From: Aquatica leii
Lineage: Eukaryota > Arthropoda > Insecta > Coleoptera > Lampyridae
Assembly (NCBI GenBank): GCA_035610365.1
Contig: CM069432.1
Location: 170,560,035 to 170,624,034 of the forward strand
Reading direction: 5' to 3'
DNA: 64,000 nt
Part shown: positions 37,001 through 48,207 of the stretch, one piece after another
How the letters are laid out: each line of letters opens with the position of its first letter
How positions within the stretch are numbered: the first letter of the stretch is position 1
Made by a program: the position numbers and the translations under genes
Notes under the pieces: model-generated
Told to the model about the DNA's origin: nothing
Databases searched by the model: none
What the model saw: the letters and a program-made list of their open reading frames with translations, nothing else

Positions 37001-37383
37001 ATTAAAAACCCAGTTAGTAATTATTCGTATTTGTATATAGCATATAGTAACCTGTATCTTAATTTTTCCTAAGCAGGAACCCTTCAGTAGCTAAAGCTTT
37101 GAAAGTTACTGAGCAATCATTGCATTAAAACGCTCGATATATAAAATAACAAAAACGTAGATTTTTACAGGGTTATTTCATTAGAATGTTTTAATATATT
37201 ACTTTTAGACTAAAACCGCACTTCTTTTAAATTGCTTTATCTAAAACAATTCAAAAATTTGTAAATGAATCACCTTGTCCTTAAACAACTACTTAATTTT
37301 TTTTTTGTTAAATTTTCCATTAAAACCCGTATTATAACTTTTGTTTAATTATACAGTAAGTTAATAAATTGAATTTATGTATA
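34052..37383. other. no gene seen
   Basis: AT-rich DNA. There is a small (AC)n tract at 36147-36166 and a short GGTCAGGTCAGGT run near 36257; nothing else is recognisable. Confidence 0.5.
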
Positions 37384-37385
37384 TA

Positions 37386-37983
37386 CAGTCTAACTCCTAT
37401 ATAGTGATGTTCAAAACTCCTTTCAAAAACATCATTATATAGAAACTTCATTGTATAGAATTTATACTTAAAAAACAAAACACAAATTTAAACGTACATA
37501 AGAAATACATATTAATTATAAACACTTTCGTTTTGTCATTTTTAACCAACTTTACACTTAAACAACTTGAAACGAAAAAATTGCAAATGAAACGTGTTCA
37601 ATAACATGACAATGCATTTCAAAACTCGAAGGAAATCCTATAATCCTCTAAACAATTAATACATTTATGTCATTTACAAATGTACAAAATTTTTAGTACC
37701 ATTAGTAATAGCCTTTCTGTATTGTAAATTAAGAAGTCTTATAATCCGCTTATCCGTTTAACAATGTGGTACTGTAAAGGTAAAGTAAATTGTACGTGAT
37801 TCCAAGAAAACTTTAAGTAGTTGGGTAACATTTTCTTTGAAAAATATCATAATATAGAATTTGAACATCATATTTTAGAGGTGTTTTTACACGCATTATA
37901 ACCCGAAGGTCAATATCCTAAAGAAAACATGACTAAATAGAAAAAATCATTAAATAGGAGTTCATTGAATGGAGATCCGACTG
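37386..37983. mobile_element. pogo/Tigger-type MITE with TA duplication
   Basis: It starts CAGTCTAACTCCTATATAGT and ends in ATTAAATAGGAGTTC..GGAGATCCGACTG. The ends are imperfect inverted repeats and TA flanks both sides (37384-37385, 37984-37985). It is 598 bp and non-coding. CAGT ends, TA targets and a TATAGA-rich subterminal region are usual for pogo/Tigger derivatives. The autonomous partner is unknown; the Tigger-type relic at 20.7 kb is only a candidate relative. Confidence 0.7.
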
Positions 37984-38158
37984 TATATTCAACTAAAACT
38001 ATTTTATGCAACGTTTAGAAAGCTTACAATTTAATAATCTAGGTAAATCCTTTAGTAAGTAGGAGAGGAGCAAGGAAAGTTATTTTATGGTGTTTTGTGG
38101 ATCTTGAGTGTCATCAGGCCAACTTTAAATTATTAAATGAAAAACAACATAAAAAAAA

Positions 38159-38255
38159 GCAGTGACAATCAAGTAAAATATCAAACTATCGTAAATTTTT
38201 TACAAACCCTAAAAAAAAATTACGATAGTTTGATATTTTACCTGATTGTCACTGC
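38159..38255. repeat. long near-perfect hairpin (short MITE or small-RNA precursor)
   Basis: The left arm 38159-38199 (GCAGTGACAATCA..GTAAAATATC..) and right arm 38216-38255 pair over about 40 bp with only two or three mismatches around a 16-nt loop. The flanking As and Ts extend the pairing. No TA duplication or CAGT-type motif is convincing at the tips. A Dicer-type precursor is possible but unproven. Confidence 0.75.
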
Positions 38256-38259
38256 CTTT

Positions 38260-39148
38260 TTCTGATCTTGTTTTTATTTTATTTTTCTGTTATTATATTG
38301 AATATTAGTAGGATTAAAACGTTTTTATCAAAGCTTACAATCTCGTAGTTAGTTCTAATGCTACATCAGTTCTTTTCAAAATTTGACTTTTGAAGCCTGC
38401 TTTAGTTGCTTACTTACTTACTTTAAACTTTTCTTTCTTAAAATCAGTACAAACTTTACATTAAATATGTGAATATAAGTTCTTTTTTTAACACAAAAAC
38501 CTGTTGGACACTGAAACTTAGTCAGTTTATTACAAACTCAACTACAAGAATACTTTGTCAATAGGATTTTATTTTACGCAATAATAATGTAATTTACAGT
38601 CACTATATGATAAACATTTTATAACACTAATCGGTCTTTTAAAAGTTACAACAATAAATAAAACAAAAAACAACACTATTGAAATGGTTATTGTAGATGA
38701 CAATATAACACAAACTTTAATTAAAAAAATGTCTACAACAAATAAATTTACGTTGTTTTAAAATCACCTCTATACTTAATGGAATTGCAAGCTAGAGCGC
38801 TTATAAACAGCGTCTAATGCGTGATCGCCGCGTGCTAAGCAAGTGCATGCACGGCATTAGCATCTCATTACTTGTTATAATTGTAATCAACAAACTAATA
38901 AACAAACGTGCAATAATTTAATAAAACATGTTACCGGCTCAATTTTAATGTTGTTATAATGATTTTTTTAATTGTATCTACAAACCTCTTTTTCTGTGTA
39001 GATATTTTGAAAATAATACGTTTAGTGTATCACCAGATATAGTAATTGCATTGCGAGTTCCTTCAAATATTTTACAGTCGATAGTTTAATTGCCGAGTTG
39101 CTGATAGGTAGTGGTTGAGAAACGCGCTGAGTACATATAGTTAATAGG
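38260..39148. other. no gene seen
   Basis: AT-rich apart from a GC-richer patch near 38790-38870 that I cannot assign. Confidence 0.5.
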
Positions 39149-39150
39149 TA

Positions 39151-42033
39151 GGGTGAGTTGGGGCAAGTGCGGTTTTGGGGTAACTGCACCTCTGGGGAAT
39201 AGGGGAAACTGGTTTAAAAAATTTAATTTTCTGCAATTGGTATTGTAATGTTACCATATTACTTCAAATTATAAGTTATCTTGGTAGCTCATATTGTGGT
39301 TTATTTATTCATTATTTACAGTCAAACGTAAGTGTTATTGTTTACTTGTTGTATTAAATTCAACCTTGAGGGTTCTCATTTATGTTACTAACATTATTTA
39401 TGTCAACAAATAATTCACGGCATCAAGAAGTTAAATTTAAAGGTTAAGTTTAAATATGTGGCTGTGGCTAAACTCACACAACCGATTGTATTAGCAGTAA
39501 ACAAGGATGGCGCACTTGCCCCCTTAAAATTTGATTTGGGGTAAATGCGCCATTATATATGGGGAAAGTGCACCAGTATTTTTGAAGTGATATAAAAGCT
39601 ATATTTTTGTTTATAGGGAGTAAAAATGGTGCGAACATATAAAAGAAAGACGACAAGGCGCAGTTACACACAAGAAACACTAGAATTAGCATTACAAAGT
39701 ATTCGCGTGGGAAATATAACTATAAAAGGTGCTGCTCTCCAATACCAGATACCTCGAAAAACGCTCCGTGATCATTTAAATGGGCGCCGAGGAACAAAAG
39801 CGCCTATTTCAGGAGGCGGCGGCAGATCAACTGCTTTGTCACTTCAACATGAAAGAGAATTGGCTGAAGGGGTAAGAATTATGAGCAGAAATGGTTTTGG
39901 TTTGACACGACAAGAACTTCTTGATATGGTACAAGAGTATGTCACTAGAAATAAGATACCAACGCCTTTTAAGAACAATAAACCCGGAGAAGATTGGTGG
40001 CTAGCATTTAAAAAAAGAAATAAATTATCGTTAAGAAAACCAGAAGCCCTAGAAAATGTAAGAAAAAACCAAACAAACCCTTTTATGGTTTATGGATTTT
40101 ATGATTTATTGGAACAAACGATAATTAAGTATAAATTGGTTGGAAAGCCCCAGTTAATATGGAATTGCGATGAAAGCAGTTTCTGTCATGACCCGAAGAA
40201 GACTAAAGTGCTTTCTGGCATTGGAAACTCATGTCATAGGTATACCGCAGAAACAGGACGTGAAAATACAACCGTGTTGGCCTGCATAAATGCTACAAGG
40301 GATAAACTCCCACCACTGGTGGTTTTTAAGGGTAAAAACCTTTGGGATGCATGGATCCCTAAAAAAGAGGGTTATCCTGGAACATGTTATGTAGCTACAG
40401 AGAGAGGATGGATGAACACCCAACTCTTTAAAAACTGGTTTGAGGGCCCCTTTCTTAAGGGCATAGGCCCTGAGAGGCCAGTATTATTAACTTTTGATGG
40501 CCATGGCAGTCATGTTGCTCCAGATCTTATTAAGTCAGCTGAAGAAAATTCAGTGATTATACTAAAATTGCCAGCTCATTTAACCCATTTATTGCAACCT
40601 TTAGATGTTTCATGTTTTAGAGGACTTAAACAAAAGTGGGACATTGTTTTAACTAAATGGCAGAAAAATAACATTGGCAGGCAGCCTAACAAATTAAATT
40701 TTTCAGTATTACTAGGCCAAGCGTGGAGTGCTTTAACAAAGTCGAATATTATTAGCGGATTTAAAGCTATTGCTATTTATGATGAAGATGTGGAAAACGA
40801 AAGCAAAGTCAATAGGAATATTATAAGGACAGACATTTTTAACCCTAGTGATTTGGAACGTTATAGGGCACACAAAGCTAATGTAATCGAAAATAGAGAA
40901 GAATCGCCTAACACACTACAAATTGGAGATGACCAAACACATCATTCTGATACAACAAATGAAACAAATTCATCCATTGTAACCGTACCTGAAATAGCAC
41001 ATCAACGAAATTTCGAGTCATTGCCCAGCACATCTGGTATGCATATCAACACAGCAACGTCATTTCAACAACTGCTACTACAAACTGTAAAGCCAGCCAC
41101 ACCACGAACTGCAATCAAGAAAAGAAAAGTAGGTTCAGAAGCACAGATATTGACTTCATTAGATGTTATTCCTCCTGATGTTATCACAAGTGAAACCACA
41201 AAAAGCAAAACTTTGATCAAGCCAAGCATGGTTGACGATTCTTCTAGTGACTCTTCAGACTTTTCATTGCATGATAGTGACAGTAGTGAAAATTTTGACA
41301 TCGAAGATGAAGTGGATGAGCCATTCCTGGCTCCTGATACTATAATGGAAGAAGACTATGTAGTCGTGAAGTTTCCTACAACAAAAAATATTCGCCATTT
41401 TGTAGGACAAGTTCAAACCATCCTGCCAGATGAATTCGAATTCACTTCCTGAGATGTGTTAACAAAACTATTGGTAAATTCAAATGGCCCCTGACTAAAG
41501 ATATATCATCTGTAATGCATAGTAACATTATTTTTAAACTAAAAAAACCGGCTATAGACAGACGGAATCTGTTTCTAATCTTTAATGTAGATTTTTCTAC
41601 TTTAAATATATCATAAGTCATATTTTGAATTGTTTTTGCTTTTGATAATGTATGCTACATATTTTGTTTTTATCTTTATGGTATGAGAATAACGACTGAT
41701 TTATTTAACAAATTTATATGTAAACCTTTAAATAATAAACTTTTGGTGCACTTGCCTCAATTTGTTTGAATAACATCGTATACAGAAATACGGAGGGGTG
41801 GTGCATTTTCCCCGTGGTGGTGGGGCAAATGCGCCACCCGGATATCTTTTTAAAAAATATTTCACCACTCTCTTAGTACAAAACGTAACGACTTTATTTT
41901 TGTATACCACAAAGACAACATATGACTTAGTACATTTGTAAAATATTAGCAAAAAAAATCATAACCTCTGCATGCTAGGCATAATTGAAATCAAATTTAT
42001 ACTTTTTCGGTGTGCACTTGCCCCAACTCACCC
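39151..42033 (+). mobile_element. complete pogo/CENP-B-like DNA transposon
   Basis: Perfect 20-bp terminal inverted repeats GGGTGAGTTGGGGCAAGTGC (39151-39170) and its inverse (42014-42033) are flanked by TA (39149-39150, 42034-42035). Both ends carry further subterminal GGGGCAAGTGC/GGGGTAAATGCGCC motifs (about 39508-39553 and 41803-41838), possible transposase-binding sites. It is 2883 bp with one uninterrupted gene. Intact TIRs, target duplication and ORF suggest a recent arrival. Confidence 0.92.
39626..41452 (+). CDS. pogo/CENP-B-like transposase (DDE_1), 608 aa, apparently intact
   Basis: This encodes the cut-and-paste transposase of the surrounding element and should act in the nucleus on its TIRs. 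Residues about 6-56 form a pipsqueak-type helix-turn-helix (YTQETLELAL..GAALQY..RKTLRDHL). Residues 70-130 resemble the CENP-B second HTH, ending GEDWWLAFKKR. The DDE_1 catalytic core runs from about 175 to 340, with D182 (WNCDES), D291 (TFDGHGSH) and D327 (LQPLDV), a DD35D arrangement. KKRKV at 498-502 looks like a nuclear signal, and residues 535-565 are rich in Ser and Asp. The start has an AAAAATGG context just after TTTATAG, a possible acceptor, and an AATAAA lies at 41734. No stop or frameshift interrupts it. Base composition is clearly richer in G+C than the flanks. Confidence 0.93.
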   Translation: MVRTYKRKTTRRSYTQETLELALQSIRVGNITIKGAALQYQIPRKTLRDHLNGRRGTKAPISGGGGRSTALSLQHERELAEGVRIMSRNGFGLTRQELLDMVQEYVTRNKIPTPFKNNKPGEDWWLAFKKRNKLSLRKPEALENVRKNQTNPFMVYGFYDLLEQTIIKYKLVGKPQLIWNCDESSFCHDPKKTKVLSGIGNSCHRYTAETGRENTTVLACINATRDKLPPLVVFKGKNLWDAWIPKKEGYPGTCYVATERGWMNTQLFKNWFEGPFLKGIGPERPVLLTFDGHGSHVAPDLIKSAEENSVIILKLPAHLTHLLQPLDVSCFRGLKQKWDIVLTKWQKNNIGRQPNKLNFSVLLGQAWSALTKSNIISGFKAIAIYDEDVENESKVNRNIIRTDIFNPSDLERYRAHKANVIENREESPNTLQIGDDQTHHSDTTNETNSSIVTVPEIAHQRNFESLPSTSGMHINTATSFQQLLLQTVKPATPRTAIKKRKVGSEAQILTSLDVIPPDVITSETTKSKTLIKPSMVDDSSSDSSDFSLHDSDSSENFDIEDEVDEPFLAPDTIMEEDYVVVKFPTTKNIRHFVGQVQTILPDEFEFTS

Positions 42034-42150
42034 TATAAGATTTTTAAGAGTACTAAGATAAAAAAAGCTTAAAATCAAAATACATATAGTAAAAACAATT
42101 AAGAGAGATGATAGAAAAACTTCTATTAAAACGACATAGGCCCGGTTTGT

Positions 42151-42277
42151 CAATTAAACTTTGGATTAACTAAACTACGGTTAGTTTTAAAATTAATTTT
42201 GTTAGCACAAAACCAATAGCCTAAGATTTGACACTATTTTTGAATTAAACGGAGTTTAAGTTAACCAAAGTTTATTC
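42151..42277. repeat. 40-bp arm inverted repeat
   Basis: AATTAAACTTTGGATTAAC.. at 42151 is mirrored by ..GTTAACCAAAGTTTATTC at 42260-42277, with a short centre. GGCCCGGTTTGTC just before it looks like a transposon terminus. Degraded coding-like sequence follows near 42490-42720, but no family is recognised. Confidence 0.55.
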
Positions 42278-43477
42278 TTTGATTATAAAGCCTTACAGCT
42301 TGCTTCATAAAAATATTGAAGAATACCCTTTAAACTTGTTTTAGTTTAAACGTGTTTTAAGGTTTACAGAACGTTTTTACTTTCGTTCATTAATAAACGG
42401 TTCGTAAACCCTCGGTAATCAAAATAGAGTTAAAATACCGTAAATTTAATGTAGTTTATTACTAACGTCTGTCAAGTAATAAGTATCATAATAATGACAG
42501 ATAGTAAAAAGAAAACAAGAAGTGGAAATTAGCTTGTAGAAGATATGGTTTGTATCAATTTGAATGTGTTCAAAATAACGTATTCAGTTTTTTTAGCATC
42601 TATTTCAAGAATGGCTGCAAGAAAAGGTCAGGATAATTGAAAACAAAAATACTGACACCAACAAGTAAAAGAAAATGCTGACATCCTTTGTTGGTTAGAT
42701 CATTTTGCAAGTATGGTGTGATTAATTACAATTCGAATTTTGAATAACTTTTTAAAAACATTAGTACTTATTAGTAATTATATTAAGTAAATTTGTAAAT
42801 GTAAAAAAAACAGTAATGGACGATGCAGTGACAAACGGTAGAAGAGAAGTTTGCTATTGCATAAAATACATCTTTCTTGAATGTAAGCTGCTTATTTTTT
42901 TAAAATGCTAAATAAAAAATTATTTAATTCAATGAATTATAAGTATGAATTGACAAAATTCACAAGCACAGTCAAAGTCGCGAATTATATCAATTATATT
43001 ATTTACAATATTAATAGATATTAATATCTTCTATTGTATCGATGTTAAAGTAAATACAGAAACAAATTCAATTTCTTTTTAATACATACATTTTTCCATT
43101 TTAAGAAATCTGATTATACACAATTTTTTGAGTTAAAATAGGTTTAAAGAAGAAGAGTCAGTCCTATTTTAAATATTGCTAAGTTCCAACACTGTTACAA
43201 AAGGTTTGCTAAACTAAAACGCGTTTATGAATAGTGTTTTTTTACGTTTATGCTAAAATAGGTTCGAAAAGCTCTGTAAACCAATCGTAAATTTTTATGA
43301 ATACAGCTGTTAGACTTTATGCATAATAGACAACAGTTTTCAATTTAAAAAAATGTAGATATTAACAAAAAAAACAAAAATTGTAGCCAAAATAAGTAAT
43401 AAAAAACAAATCGAGAACACATACAAAACAACAAAATTGACGCAAAAGAAAATTTTACAAAACAGATATTTTTCAAT
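42278..43477. other. no supported gene
   Basis: AT-rich; possible decayed element interior, not assignable. Confidence 0.4.
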
Positions 43478-44152
43478 AAATAATAGTTTATAATATATCA
43501 AGGTTTAGAAGTGTATGATTATAACCTAAGCGATAGATTATATCGCGAGACGTAAAGCGTCGAGCGATTATATAAATCGCGCCGGTTATAATGAACTTCT
43601 CAACCGTGTATATATACAATTTTTTCCACTCCTAGAATTATTAAAACCTTTCTACCTGTTACTAAATCAAATTTAAAATTCAAGATTTTAATTTTAAATT
43701 AAAAATCAAGTCAGTGGTTATGACAGGTGTCATTAGTTTAATTGAACTAATTTTGACGAAATTCTTAATTGTGATTGAAAACACAAAAATAAACAGATAA
43801 CGTAAGTTTTTATTGCTAATGTTGTTTAAATTGTTTAAAAACATTGATTATATCTAAAATACATTTAATTCAATAATATTCACATTTAATTAACCGCGAA
43901 CTTCAAATAACTTACATTTTTGACATCAAATTAATTTATTAATTGAACGATTTGAAAACTTAAATTACCATTAAATAAAATCTTTTGTTCTTAGTAGACA
44001 GTTTCGTAAACTTTTTTTCTTTGAAACTATTTTAGTATTACCAGAAAATGTAAATATGTTCATATTATTTACCTGCGCTTAAAAAGGTATAATTTCACAA
44101 GCTACTATTAATTATACGTAATAATGAAAACCTATACCACTAGTAGTAGAAA
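43478..44152 (+). mobile_element. H1 family element, non-autonomous, copy C
   Basis: 5' tip AATAATAGTTTATAATATATC, hairpin 43499-43608, inverted repeat TTTTTTCCACTCCTAG (from about 43619), a ~500-bp non-coding body and a 3' partner CACTAGTAGTAGAAA near 44137-44152. Its body matches, in reverse orientation, 23690-24175 and 25464-25560. It abuts the H2 copy C. Confidence 0.75.
43499..43608 (+). repeat. H1 hairpin, copy C
   Basis: Outer arms AAGGTTTAGAAGTGTATGA..TTATAACC and GGTTATAATGAACTTCTCAACC; nested inner arms around TATCGCGAGACGTAAAGCG; total 110 nt. Confidence 0.85.
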
Positions 44153-44154
44153 TA

Positions 44155-44660
44155 ATTATTTGTATCGCTAGTCCAGAAAGTGCTATTTTGCGAGTATGAG
44201 CATATTTGTAGGCCGAGGTGAAGCCGAGGCCTACAAAAAGCGAATACTCTCAAAAATACTTTTAGAACGTGTGATACACAACATTTTATGTGCTGACCTT
44301 TATAGTATAAATTAATTAAAAGGCAGTTATTTAAGTATTGATTTTTAATAAAATTTAATAACATGTTGATAAAACTGAAACTTGTAATGACGAAATACAA
44401 TTAATTTGACAATTACATAATATTATTACAATTTCACTTATATGAAAATAAAACCATTGTTGTTTTTAGCAATTATAAGATATAAGCAAATCTGTTATAT
44501 TTGTTTAAAAAAACAATAACACAGATAATGGTGTATGTTAATAAATATAACGAATTGACAGATGACGTTTAATTGAGTAATGATTACTAGTCCCAATTTT
44601 TAGTTATAAAATTCTACTACACTTTAAAGTAAAATATCCCGCCGATTATAATGCCTGTGA
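44155..44660 (+). mobile_element. H2 family copy C, non-autonomous, uninterrupted
   Basis: H2 hairpin, then the left body (GTGCTGACCTTTATAGTATA..), and directly the right body (ACACAGATAATGGTGTATG..TTATAAAATTCTACTACAC). It lacks the insertion present in copy B and so serves as its empty site. The 3' tip is degraded (ACTTTAAAGTAAAATATCC). Confidence 0.75.
44162..44277 (+). repeat. H2 hairpin, copy C
   Basis: A 116-nt palindrome: GTATCGCTAGTCCAGAAAGT..CGAGTATGAG against CGAATACTCTCAAAAATAC..GTGTGATAC, with GGCCGAGG/CCGAGGCC inner arms. Confidence 0.85.
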
Positions 44661-46684
44661 AATACGTCAAAACGGACGGAAGCACAAAAAAATATTTTTT
44701 TTAAATATATATATTATTATACATAAATTATATATTATATATATAAACCTTTTTTGATACATTCATAATAAATTTTAACACTATAAGTTTCTGAGGTATA
44801 ATTAATACAATTAAAAGCAGCCATTATTAAAGCAAAGTAAAGTAAAAATATTCAGGAATTAATAATTAAAACTTATAATTGCATTAGTGATGCATAGCAA
44901 CCGTACGAGTAAATCAATTTTCCAGCAAAATTTTGTTGAAATTAAAATTATTTCAATTGGCAACAATGTTATCTGAAATTAAAAAAACTGTAATTTTATA
45001 CTATATGCAATTTTACAGATTTCAGTATGGTTTGGTATTTTCAAATATTACCTAAATTTTCCTTTAATTCAAAAGCAAAGACAGCAATTTTTATTGAAAC
45101 TTACCTACCTCGTTATTAAAAATTGTTAATTTTGTTAAAAATGCATATGTACATTATTATATATCTTGCCAGGTGATTATATAAACCATATCTTTCAGTC
45201 TTTTAAAGGTGAACCAGAACTGCAATATTAGAATAACTGTTAAATTTCTCGTTCGGGTACAAAAGTTGATAACATTCTTAAATCGCTTATATACATAACA
45301 AAACATGTTATCGCTTGTACATGTGAACTTTATTTATTAATCATTGTAAAGTTTTTTAATACACTAAAATTGGTTTCTTTATTATGCATTTAGTTCACCT
45401 CAAAAATAACTGTGTTCATAGCGGTGTATCATACGCGTTTAAAAACTTTACCGGTTAAACACAATTCGCCTTACGAGTTTAATATTCGTTTTGCAACACT
45501 AAACTTTTAAAAACGAAACTTCGTCTTTAAATGCAAAACTTTGTAATAGTTTAAAGTGATATAAAAAGATTCTTTATAAAATATCTCTGGAAGTCGCGTC
45601 AACATAGAAATTGTCAGAAAACGGTTATTTTGTACGGTGTTTTCCACCTATAAAACACCTGGATATTTACCACAACTGCAATTTAAATAGAGCCCCTAAC
45701 ATTAGCCAACAAAGAATATATTATAAAACGTGCTATAAACTTCCTGTTATGCACTTCCTGAAAACGTATCGACTTTATTTATTAAATAGTCATTATTAAC
45801 CTAACGGTTTTTTTAGATTTGTTTTTACTCGTTTGTTAATTCATTTCTTCTTGGCAAATTCAATAATTTGTATAAATCACGTTTGAAATAAACCGTAATG
45901 TATAGATTACATTACGTTAATGCAGTGTGTATTAAAAAATAACACTGTAATCAGTTATCAACAAAAGTTTTAGAGTTTAGTTTAAGTTTTTTCAACGATC
46001 GATCTCTGTCATACAACATCCCATACCTAAACAACCACATTATCAATTTTATCAAGTTCAAGAATAACCAGATGTTTCCTTTCCATACAATTCGTATCGA
46101 TTAAGAAAGTCAATTCTGTTTTTGTGCGTCCCCGCAAGGTTATAAATATCCTTTGAATACAATTATTTAAGAAACTTATTGTATTTTTCTTTACAACGTA
46201 ATTTTCTGTTTAAATTTATTCCGCAATTCTTGTCACTATTGGATTTGCTTCGTTTAACTATTTTGCAATTTAAACATTGTCCTTGATGATTCCGATTCGA
46301 AATGCCATTATATATAAAAATAGCTAGAAAGCGAAACTGGAATTTTGCAAAGAATCAAATTGCTAAATTTCCAATACGTATGTGACGTTATAAATTAAAA
46401 CTGGAAGATTATTCTAAGATTAGAATATTTCCTTTTCCATATTTAATATTTAGCCTGACCTTTTACAAAAAAATAAATGTTTTAAAAGTATAAATGTAAA
46501 TGTTATACTTTAAATATATAATTACATTACATACACAGTCAATAGTTAGCGTAATAAATAGATATGCCAACTTTTTTCCAACATGTATTTGTCGTCCCCC
46601 AAACGTAATATGTATTTATTTTATAAATATAAAAGATTTAAAGTAAATTTAAAAACTAAATAATAAACAAAATTATAAAATAAT
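44661..46684. other. no gene seen
   Basis: Includes a TA-rich simple repeat near 44700-44750. Otherwise AT-rich flank. Confidence 0.5.
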
Positions 46685-46693
46685 CTTAATAGT

Positions 46694-46824
46694 ATATTAT
46701 TATACAAGTTTAATAAGAGAGCTTATTGTAGCATCGAGTGAGTTTGGAGCACGACGAGCGTAGCGAGAAGTGCTCCAATGGAACGAGTGCTACAATTCCT
46801 CTTATTAAACGTGTGTAATATATT
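46694..46824 (+). repeat. H3 hairpin
   Basis: Outer arms TATACAAGTTTAATAAGAG and CTCTTATTAAACGTGTGTA; middle arms TTGTAGCA and TGCTACAA; inner arms TGGAGCA and TGCTCCA around CGACGAGCGTAGCGAG. It is about 131 nt, with unpaired patches between the arms. Confidence 0.85.
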
Positions 46825-47014
46825 ATTTTTTCTACTTTGCATATAAACATATGAAATTTTTTGTAGAAATCTGTCCTTTTGACATGTAGGGATTTTTAAT
46901 AATTATAGTATGTGACAAATCTAAAAATTTAACTGCGTTTGTTTTAAACAAGTTTTGTTTTAAAGAAACTTCTTTGAAACTATTAAAACTTTAATTTACA
47001 AATTAATTCAAAAT

Positions 47015-48207
47015 ATGGAACAGGAAAATATTTCGTGCACACCTCCAGAAATTAGAGCAGCAGCTGCTGATGCTGTTAATAAACTTCTTCCAGCAAAATC
47101 AATTTATGATAAAGAATATAACACGTTCGATTCATGGTGCCTGTAAATGTGTGTTAAAACTATTAGCAAAAATGTATTACTTGCTTATTACGATGAAATG
47201 AGCAAAACGAAGAAATCATCCACATTATAGGCGTCTTATAGCATGTTACGTGCTTGCTTAAATGTATATAAAAACGTGGACATCTCAAAGTTTGCAAGGT
47301 TGCAAGGATTCCTAAAACAGCAGTCAATAGGTTATCAACCTAAAAAATCTAATATTCTGCAAAGTTCGGAAATAGATCGTTTCATACAAGAAGCAGATGA
47401 CTTGCCTTATTTGGCAATTAAGGTGATTCTAGTTCTCATGTGTAAAATCTTTTGTGTACTAGTATACATTTTCAGGTTATCTTGATAATAGGATATGTTG
47501 GTGCATGCCGTAGAGACGAACTGTTAAACATGACTATTGATGACGTGAAATTTAGAGATGAAATCATCATTGTTAATATTTCTAAAACAAAAAACCATTC
47601 ACCAAGAATGTTTGTAATTAGCGAGTTACAGTGGATTCATTTAATACAAAAATATTTAAATCTACGACCTGTAACTGCTACCACAAAAAGATTTTTTTTA
47701 ACATACCGTAATGGACGTTGCTTATCAAGTCCAATTGGTATTAATAAAATAGGTCAAGTTCCAAAAACTATAGCGTCCTATCTCAAACTAGCTAACCCTG
47801 AATGTTATACCGGACACTGTTTTAGACGATCAAGCGCATCGCACTTAGCCAATAAAGGTGAAGACTTGGTGACAATTAAAAATCATGGAGGTTTGAAATA
47901 TTCTGCGGTAGCAGAGGGATATATTGAAACATCCCTAAAAAGAAAAATTGAAATAGGGCGGATGTTCAAATCTGTTAATTCACCTCAGCCGAGTACTTCT
48001 ACTAGTGTACCGATCCCTAATTTTGGAGTAAAAAACGATATAACCTCTCCAGAAGTAAATGTGCAGGTTCAACAAGATTTGAATTATAAGCACGATGTCA
48101 TAACACAGAACCTACCTAGTTTAACAATTCATGCTCAAGATACGTGCAGTGTTACTGTTAATGTGTACAACAATTGTCAGATTGGTACAGCTGCAAAAGA
48201 AAACTAA
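47015..48207 (+). pseudogene. Crypton-like tyrosine recombinase, two in-frame stops, one 53-nt intron
   Basis: The enzyme would cut and rejoin DNA through a tyrosine and mobilise the surrounding element. Exon 1 is 47015-47422, the intron 47423-47475 (GTGATT..TTTTCAG, not a multiple of three) and exon 2 47476-48207. The spliced frame is about 379 codons with two stops, TAA at 47144 and TAG at 47228; the remaining frame is open. Catalytic features are R148/R149 in GACRRDEL, a K in ISKTKNH, H250 and R253 in GHCFRR, H273 in KNHGGLK, and Y285 in AEGYIET. All are in the usual order and spacing for Crypton-type recombinases. The tail ends with SVTVNVYNNCQIG. The ATG at 47015 is chosen because two relatives share the PP..AA segment right after it. 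An internal ATG at 47243 could start a shorter open form of the exon. Confidence 0.85.

Noticed and set aside
42490..42720. degraded coding-like stretch as a Harbinger-type MADF/Myb gene
   Set aside because: Only a few residues are suggestive and no motif chain could be followed.
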